Origin: Massariosphaeria phaeospora
Taxonomy: Eukaryota > Ascomycota > Dothideomycetes > Pleosporales
Assembly: GCA_011032825.1 (NCBI GenBank)
Contig: JAADJZ010000026.1
Coordinates: 310,001 to 374,000 of the forward strand
Direction of reading: 5' to 3'
DNA length: 64,000 nucleotides
The translations under genes and the position numbers were made by a program. A model generated the notes under the pieces. That model saw only the letters and a list, made by a program, of their open reading frames with translations. It ran no database searches and had not been told where the DNA came from. Of this stretch, positions 59,108 to 64,000 are shown in pieces. The first letter of the stretch is position 1; each line of letters opens with the position of its first letter.

Positions 59108-60087
59108 CTAATTCACAACCCTCTTCATAGTCGCCGCCTGCCTCGGCTCAATAAACAGCGCCTCGGCCTCCGTCAACACCACGGGCGTCTCCCCTTTACT
59201 CTCGTCAACTAGCGTCTCCAGCCGCCCCGTCACCCACGCTTTGCGGCCCTCGACCTTTGTCGTCTCGGCTCTCAGCACGACTACTTGACCAGCCATGACG
59301 GGTTTCTTGTACGTTATTTGCAGCGAAGCCGTCACAGCCACCTTGTTGGGCAGCGCGGGGAAACAGCACCGCCCCAGCCCCTCGTCCAGCAGCGTAGCCT
59401 GCAGTCCGCCGTGCACAATGCCCGGATGCCCGCACAGCCCCTGCCCCAGATACTGCAGCGACACGTAGTGCGAGCCGTCGGCCGTCGTGAACTGCAGCGG
59501 CGGCACGGCAATCTTGTCCGGGCCCAGCAGCGTGCCGCCCGTGAGGTTCTGCGCGCGCAGCTTCTGGGGGATTTTCAGGTGCGGCCGCGACGCTGTGTAT
59601 TTCTCGTTGGCCAGGAGGCTGCGCGTGAGGGGGTGATCGAAGATCTGGCGCTCGATTGCTGCCACTTCGTCGCTCGAGGGGACGAACAGTGTGAGGGTTT
59701 CTTCGTCGGTGGGGGGGTTCACGACATCTAGGAGGGTGTCGACAGCGGGGGAGGCAGCCATGATTGCGCCGAGGGAGAAGGTGAGGAGCGTGAGAGCTAG
59801 AGCTATGGGCGCGCGGATATAGAGGGGGCGTTTTGGAGGTTGTTTCGCTGAGGATTCAGATTCGGGGGTGGATAGAGGTGGTGCTCGAGGATGTTTAGTC
59901 TTGATCTACTAGATATTTACAGGAAGAGCAAAGAAAACTTACCAGCGATATTCCTCGGAAGTTTCCAAAACCTCACTCTGTAGCAGCGCGAACCCGTCTC
60001 TTGAAGCTCCGGCGCAACCTGCCACCGCCTAGCGACCGGCCGTCCGGACCGGCGCACAATGCGAGTGGCTCTAACAGTTGCATACAT
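59108..60087 (-). CDS. Mitochondrial-type hotdog thioesterase (PaaI superfamily)
   Basis: Two exons, 60087-59943 and 59883-59108, give 306 residues. The intron (59942-59884) has a GTAAGT donor, an ACTAAAC branch and a GAG acceptor, the first AG after the branch. The N-terminus MYATVRATRIVRRSGRPVAR is Arg-rich without acids, a mitochondrial presequence pattern. A membrane helix follows at about residues 75-95 (IRAPIALALTLLTFSLGAIM). The hotdog domain covers about residues 165-295, with GHPGIVHGGLQATLLDEGLG, the catalytic-loop signature, and TASLQITYKKPV. It should hydrolyse acyl-CoA or a similar thioester at an inner or outer mitochondrial membrane; the substrate is unknown. A start at the internal MAASPAVD would drop the presequence and helix. 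Confidence 0.83.
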
Positions 60088-60848
60088 ATCCGGCTCACCT
60101 AACGTAAGTCCACTAGTTAGGCAGACGAGCGAAGACGCATTTGCTGCAGAAATTGGTGCGCTGAGGTCAGTTCTGTGGGCATGGGCGCTCGGCGGACGTT
60201 CGGCGATCGCGAAATGCCTCGGCTCAGCTGCGACGGGTTGGATCCGGGGCAGTTTATTTGGTGTGAAGTGCCGCCAAGAGGAAAGAACGGCAAGAGTGTT
60301 CGGCCGACGGGAGATTCAATTGCCCATGGTACTCCGTACGGTAGAGATGATAATTACGTAGAGGGCAGGAGTTCGAATACGTGGTGGCCAGCAGGCAGTG
60401 ACCCCCTGAGTGTTTGTCATCATTAGTTGATATGCTCACGTCGTACTGGCAAACAACCTGAAGTTTGAAATATTCCGTTCATATCTTCAGCGTCCAGTAT
60501 CCCTATCTTATTCTACACATCCACACTTCTCATGTTTCCACTCTTCCGAGCAGCAACTATAGCATACATACATGAGTGGGGAATCGAATCGTGTCACATC
60601 GAAGCTAATCCACAGCGTTCCGATCGTCCCCAACGCCCAATCCTTCTAGGAGCAACTACAGAAGAGAAATTATCCCTCGTGGGGCGATGATAGTAAGACA
60701 GAGACAATGGTAAGTTGCAAAGGTAGACCTTTTAAACGCCAAAAATGCCGACAGGTCGAGGTAGCCGACGATGGTTGCGGTGCAGAAATCGTGTTTTACA
60801 GATAAGGGATGGATGTATCGTGTTGCGGTATGATCGAACAACGGTGCT
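60088..60848. other. Thioesterase to TIM44 spacer
   Basis: 761 bases of promoter (thioesterase) and 3' flank (TIM44). A GAGTTCGAATAC at 60368 recalls a tRNA box B but no tRNA can be folded around it. No gene. Confidence 0.5.
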
Positions 60849-62559
60849 TCAGTAGTAGTCCCTGGCACTCTTCTGCAGTTCAATGAATCTCCATCCTCTC
60901 GTTTCCGGATTGTTCACGTCCTCGGGTATCCGCGTAACTCCAATGGCGTAAGTTACTTGCTGGACTTTGTCGTCCATTCCGGCGGCCAGATCGCCCGTTT
61001 TGGCGTTCTTGTACACGTGAACTTCTTGCGTCCTGCAGGTGAGGATGAAAACTGGTATCTCTCCAGGCTCCAGCAACCGAGCATTCAGTATATCGACATT
61101 CCGGATATCTACTATTCGTCCGTCTGATTTCAGACCAGCTGTCGTGTATTGCTGCATCAGTGCCGCATAGACCGAGTATTGTGCTGCCGACAACCAAAGC
61201 TTGAGTGTCTCGATATCGCCCTTAACATATGCGTCCAGCACTTCGGGGAGGGTGTACTCGCGCATCTCAGTCAAGAAAGGCTCGAGTTGAAAGTTTGGGT
61301 CCATTTCGCGGAACTTCTTGATGACCATGGCAGTCTCATTTTCGGCAAAGAAACCCGTAACGCGATCCGAGATACTGCGTGCAGTAGATATAAGAGGATT
61401 ATCCGACTCCTTGTAAGCGGACTGCATGTTGAAGATTCCCCTCATAACGCGGGACGAGTCTTTAAAGTCCTTCCACATCTCCTTGTAGCGTGCATCTTTG
61501 TGTAGTGTAACGTTGGTCCCGGCACTAGCTGTCGTCAGTATAGCATGTAGAAAAAATAAGGAGAGCTCACTTGGGATCCTCATCCATCGGCCCTGTCGAC
61601 TTCTGGCCGCCTGTTCTTTGCAACTCATTGAGTTCTCTCAGTTCCCTCCTCCGCCGGCGCTCATCCTTCTCGACCCAACCCCCATATCTAGACGAACTGC
61701 CGTCATCCACGGTCTCCTTGACAGCTTGGAAAGCCTTCGATTGGCGCACAGGTCGCGTGACATATTCAATCCCGGTACCCGTGACAGTCGCAACCTTACG
61801 TACGCCTTTCACCGGTGTAGTATCCCAAGTCCACGCCGCACCGTGGCCAATAGCTTTTCCTGTGGTCTTCAATGCCTCGGCAGTCTTGGTCGTCGCCGCA
61901 TCCGTAACCTGACTATAAGTGTTTTTGGCCTTCTGGACGGCTGGATTTTGCGTGAAGTCGTTCACTCCCGCAGACAGTTGTTTTGTAGAGTCGTTCCATT
62001 CTTTCGAAGCCTGGAACTCAGTCTTGAGCGTCTCCGTGAAAACTTGCCAAGGTGTCTTGTCACCGTGTGGCGGTGGCGGAGCGTCCTTCTTCTTGCCCTC
62101 TTTCTGCTCCCCTTGTTCCTCTTCTCCAGTCTTCTTCTCTCCCGCTTCACCCTCTTTTCCGTCGGCCGGCTTCTCCTCTGCGGTGCCCTCTGGCGAGGCT
62201 GATGCCTTGGGATCTGTCTTGGGCTCCGGCGCCTGGTCTCTCACGTCCTCTGTCGGTTTCTTTTGCGCCTGCTGAGATAATGGAGACTGAGAAGAAAAGT
62301 GGCGGGCGTAGGTGGATGAGGCGCGGAGCACTATGTCCTGTGGTAGGAGATCACTCCGCAGGAAGTGGAAGGTGGAGGACGGGGGTTGAGATAGTGGGAG
62401 CCGTTGCAGATTTACTGATGGCCGCGACGTTAGAGATGCTGTTGTTAACCGTCTATATGCTGCTGCTCGACCGTGAACACTGGAAGGCGAAACGGCGAAT
62501 GGCCGGAGGCTGCTCCATCTTGCCGCAGCAGAAACGGTTCCGGCGGTCGGTGGTCGCAT
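60849..62559 (-). CDS. TIM44: Tim44, import motor subunit
   Basis: Two exons, 62559-61571 and 61524-60849, give 554 residues. Tim44 tethers Hsp70 to the TIM23 translocase on the matrix side. Residues 1-90 are Arg/Ser/Thr-rich presequence-like, with RHFSSQSPL near the end. A long charged linker (about residues 95-160, PEPKTDPKASASPEGTAEEK) is unusually rich in Glu, Lys and Pro. The N-terminal binding region PWQVFTETLKTEFQASKEWN and the C-terminal Tim44 domain (ADARYKEMWKDF-like start, TAGLKSDGRIVDIRNVDILN) are intact. The splice restores DEDPNAGTNVTLHKDARY. The C-terminus ends SARDYY. It diverges from uS11m with 261 bases between starts. Confidence 0.95.
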
Positions 62560-62820
62560 GCTCTGTTCTATCAGTAGACACGACCGAGTAATCAGTCAGA
62601 CGCAAAGAAGCTCGCGCCAAAGATGTGGAGTCGAGGTTTGGGCGCCGATGATCTGAGAAAGAGTGACGCCGCCGCCGCCGCCCTCGTCCATTTTCTTCCG
62701 ATGCAGCACGGGCCACTCACCTTTTTCTGCCGCGTTCTGAGCACTCAATCGGACCAGCATTGGCGCATCGCCGCATCGCCTCTCACCGTGTCATTCCTAT
62801 ACATGGGCAGTCCCACAGCA
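62560..62820. promoter_or_regulatory. Bidirectional promoter of TIM44 and uS11m
   Basis: The two mitochondrial genes diverge from 261 bases. A GCC trinucleotide run (GCCGCCGCCGCCGCC) lies near 62668. No TATA box is seen on either side, fitting housekeeping control. Confidence 0.6.
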
Positions 62821-63450
62821 ATGCGCGCCTTCCGTTCTCTGCAACCTTCTATCTGCGCGTCATGCCGCTCGTCGCTGCCCAACCAGTCGCTGGCGCCCCT
62901 CCGACCCTTCTCGAGCTCCGTCCGCAGCCACGCCAGAGATGCATCCCCGCGTGGCAGCCTGGACCAAACCTTGGGCGCGGTGGCTCACAATTTCAAAAGA
63001 GCATCCGATGACTTCGGCAACATGATCCCACCATCCGGGAAATTCGCGAACCTCGTCAAGCAGGAGTGGGAAGAGGACCTGCGGCACCATCTCCACATCT
63101 ACTCGCACAAGCACAACACACACATCACGCTCTCGAAGCCGAATCGCGACTCGCTGATATCGGTATCTTGCGGTAATATTGGATTTCGGAAAGCTGGGCG
63201 GGGGACATATGATGCCGCATACCAGTTGGCTGCCTTCGTCATGAGCCGAATTCAAGACAAGGGGCTGCTGCCAGACATTGAAAAGTTGGAGCTTATCTAT
63301 CGGGGGTTTGGACCTGGACGAGAAGCTGTCACCAAGGCCATTCTGGGCTCAGAGGGAAAGTATCTTCGGGATAAGATTGTCAAGCTGTCTGATTCCACGC
63401 GCCTGAAGTTTGGCGGGACTAGGAGTAAGAAGCCGAGAAGATTGGGTTAG
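62821..63450 (+). CDS. Mitochondrial small-subunit ribosomal protein uS11m (S11/Mrps18)
   Basis: One exon of 209 residues from ATG 62821. It belongs to the S11 family of the mitochondrial small ribosomal subunit. The presequence MRAFRSLQPSICASCRSSLP fits mitochondrial import. The S11 core contains HIYSHKHNTHITLSKPNRD, VSCGNIGFRKAGRGTYDAAY and QLAAFVMSRIQDKGL, ending with KFGGTRSKKPRRLG. Upstream in-frame ATGs at 62803 and 62623 would add 6 or 66 residues that resemble no presequence and overlap the promoter with TIM44, so the 62821 start is preferred. Relatives are about 200 residues long. Confidence 0.88.
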   Translation: MRAFRSLQPSICASCRSSLPNQSLAPLRPFSSSVRSHARDASPRGSLDQTLGAVAHNFKRASDDFGNMIPPSGKFANLVKQEWEEDLRHHLHIYSHKHNTHITLSKPNRDSLISVSCGNIGFRKAGRGTYDAAYQLAAFVMSRIQDKGLLPDIEKLELIYRGFGPGREAVTKAILGSEGKYLRDKIVKLSDSTRLKFGGTRSKKPRRLG

Positions 63451-63676
63451 GAGAACACAGGAAAACCCGGGCCTTTAGAAGAAAAGCGGAGACTCGCTTC
63501 CAGAGCGGTTACTTGTGCCTAGAAGCCCGGCCTGGGGTTATACATCACAGCATTATCTGGGAGCATAAATTATCTATTACCCCAAATCGGGCTAGGAGAC
63601 CGAAGAGGAAGTGTAACATCCACGTACTGTACATTTCAAGTTCATGTACATCTTCAAGAGACAATTGTACAAACAG

Positions 63677-64000
63677 TCATGTTATTCTCTGGGACAACGG
63701 AGCTCTCTCCGCTGGAGGCAACTCCCTACTGTCAAGATCTTTGATCGCGACCAACCTGGGTGCATAAGTTGTGGTCGTGTACCTCGGAGGCCCTCCTGTG
63801 CTTCCTTGCTCACTTCCACCGCTACTGCTAGATAATGCCAGCGGGTCATTGTCCCAGTCATCTGCGTCGTCTTCAGAAGTTCGTTTCTGGAGTCTCTGGT
63901 CGTGTCGCAGCATAGACGATCTTTCGTCGTCAAAGTCCTCGTCAAGGAGCTCTCCATCCGCAGTATCATAATCCGGTGGTGCAATCCATTCCCGTGGCAC
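63677..64000 (-). CDS. C-terminal end of an unknown acidic protein (cut by right edge)
   Basis: An open frame enters from beyond 64000 on the minus strand and stops at 63677, giving at least 107 residues. The visible part is acidic and polar (DGELLDEDFDDERSSML, SEDDADDWDNDPLAL) and ends PRYTTTTYAPRLVAIKDLDS then RELPPAERAPLSQRIT. No domain is seen. It reads as a disordered C-terminal tail; what precedes it is outside the window. A second frame on the same strand (63682-63984) lacks this coherent composition. Confidence 0.6.
   Translation of the reverse strand: MPREWIAPPDYDTADGELLDEDFDDERSSMLRHDQRLQKRTSEDDADDWDNDPLALSSSSGGSEQGSTGGPPRYTTTTYAPRLVAIKDLDSRELPPAERAPLSQRIT

Noticed and set aside
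60360..60380. tRNA box-B-like GAGTTCGAATAC
   Set aside because: No matching acceptor, D or anticodon arms can be folded around it.

Overview
The window reads as nuclear DNA of a filamentous ascomycete (Pezizomycotina). Genes lie on both strands. Most are broken by short introns of about 45 to 140 bases, with GT donors, CTAAC/CTGAC-like branch sites and AG acceptors. The set mixes eukaryotic housekeeping genes (RAD51, TIM44, eEF1B, NUP120, RIC1, Puf6, mitochondrial Hsp78) with typical mould families (Pth11-like membrane protein, BBE-type FAD oxidase, DHA1 transporter, fungal-specific transcription factor, peptidase inhibitor I78). A Dothideomycete is my best guess, but this is inference. I count 23 complete protein genes, one gene cut by the right edge, and one tRNA gene. 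Coordinates run from start codon to stop codon; exons were joined by hand and checked for reading frame.

Layout. 0.8-4 kb: a U1-type zinc-finger splicing-factor-like gene and a DHA1 drug/polyamine transporter, both on minus. 5.4-9.3 kb: eEF1B and mitochondrial HSP78 diverge from a shared 489-base promoter. 9.6-12.3 kb: a stand-alone RNase H protein with a minisatellite upstream, then an unknown multi-pass membrane protein. 13.7-17.8 kb: a secreted bicovalent-FAD oxidase and a Pth11-like membrane protein with a 5-base exon. 18.5-22.7 kb: a 1357-residue VPS9/ankyrin/PX protein. 23.6-30.4 kb: two fungal proteins of unknown function around a 4.3-kb GC-rich stretch without a gene. 30.4-35.1 kb: gene-poor, with simple repeats, one copy of a decayed dispersed repeat (the other is at 4.4 kb), nested inverted repeats and one small secreted protein made of VRPTPS repeats.

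35-64 kb is gene-dense. In order it holds Puf6, a Yar1-like ankyrin protein, a PAP2 lipid phosphatase, RAD51, NUP120, a UBE2S-like E2, RIC1, a Zn-cluster-less transcription factor, an I78 inhibitor, an intron-containing tRNA-Leu(AAG), a mitochondrial hotdog thioesterase, TIM44 and uS11m (divergent pair), and the tail of an unknown acidic protein.

Functional groupings. HSP78, TIM44, uS11m and the thioesterase all serve mitochondria. Puf6 and the Yar1-like protein are neighbours and both families act in ribosome assembly. RIC1 and the VPS9 protein both belong to Rab-GEF pathways. I see no secondary-metabolite cluster, prophage, CRISPR array or intact transposon. The most unusual items are the repeat-built secreted protein, the UBE2S-like E2 whose start codon forms its own exon, the 5-base exon, and the RNase H protein that looks domesticated.
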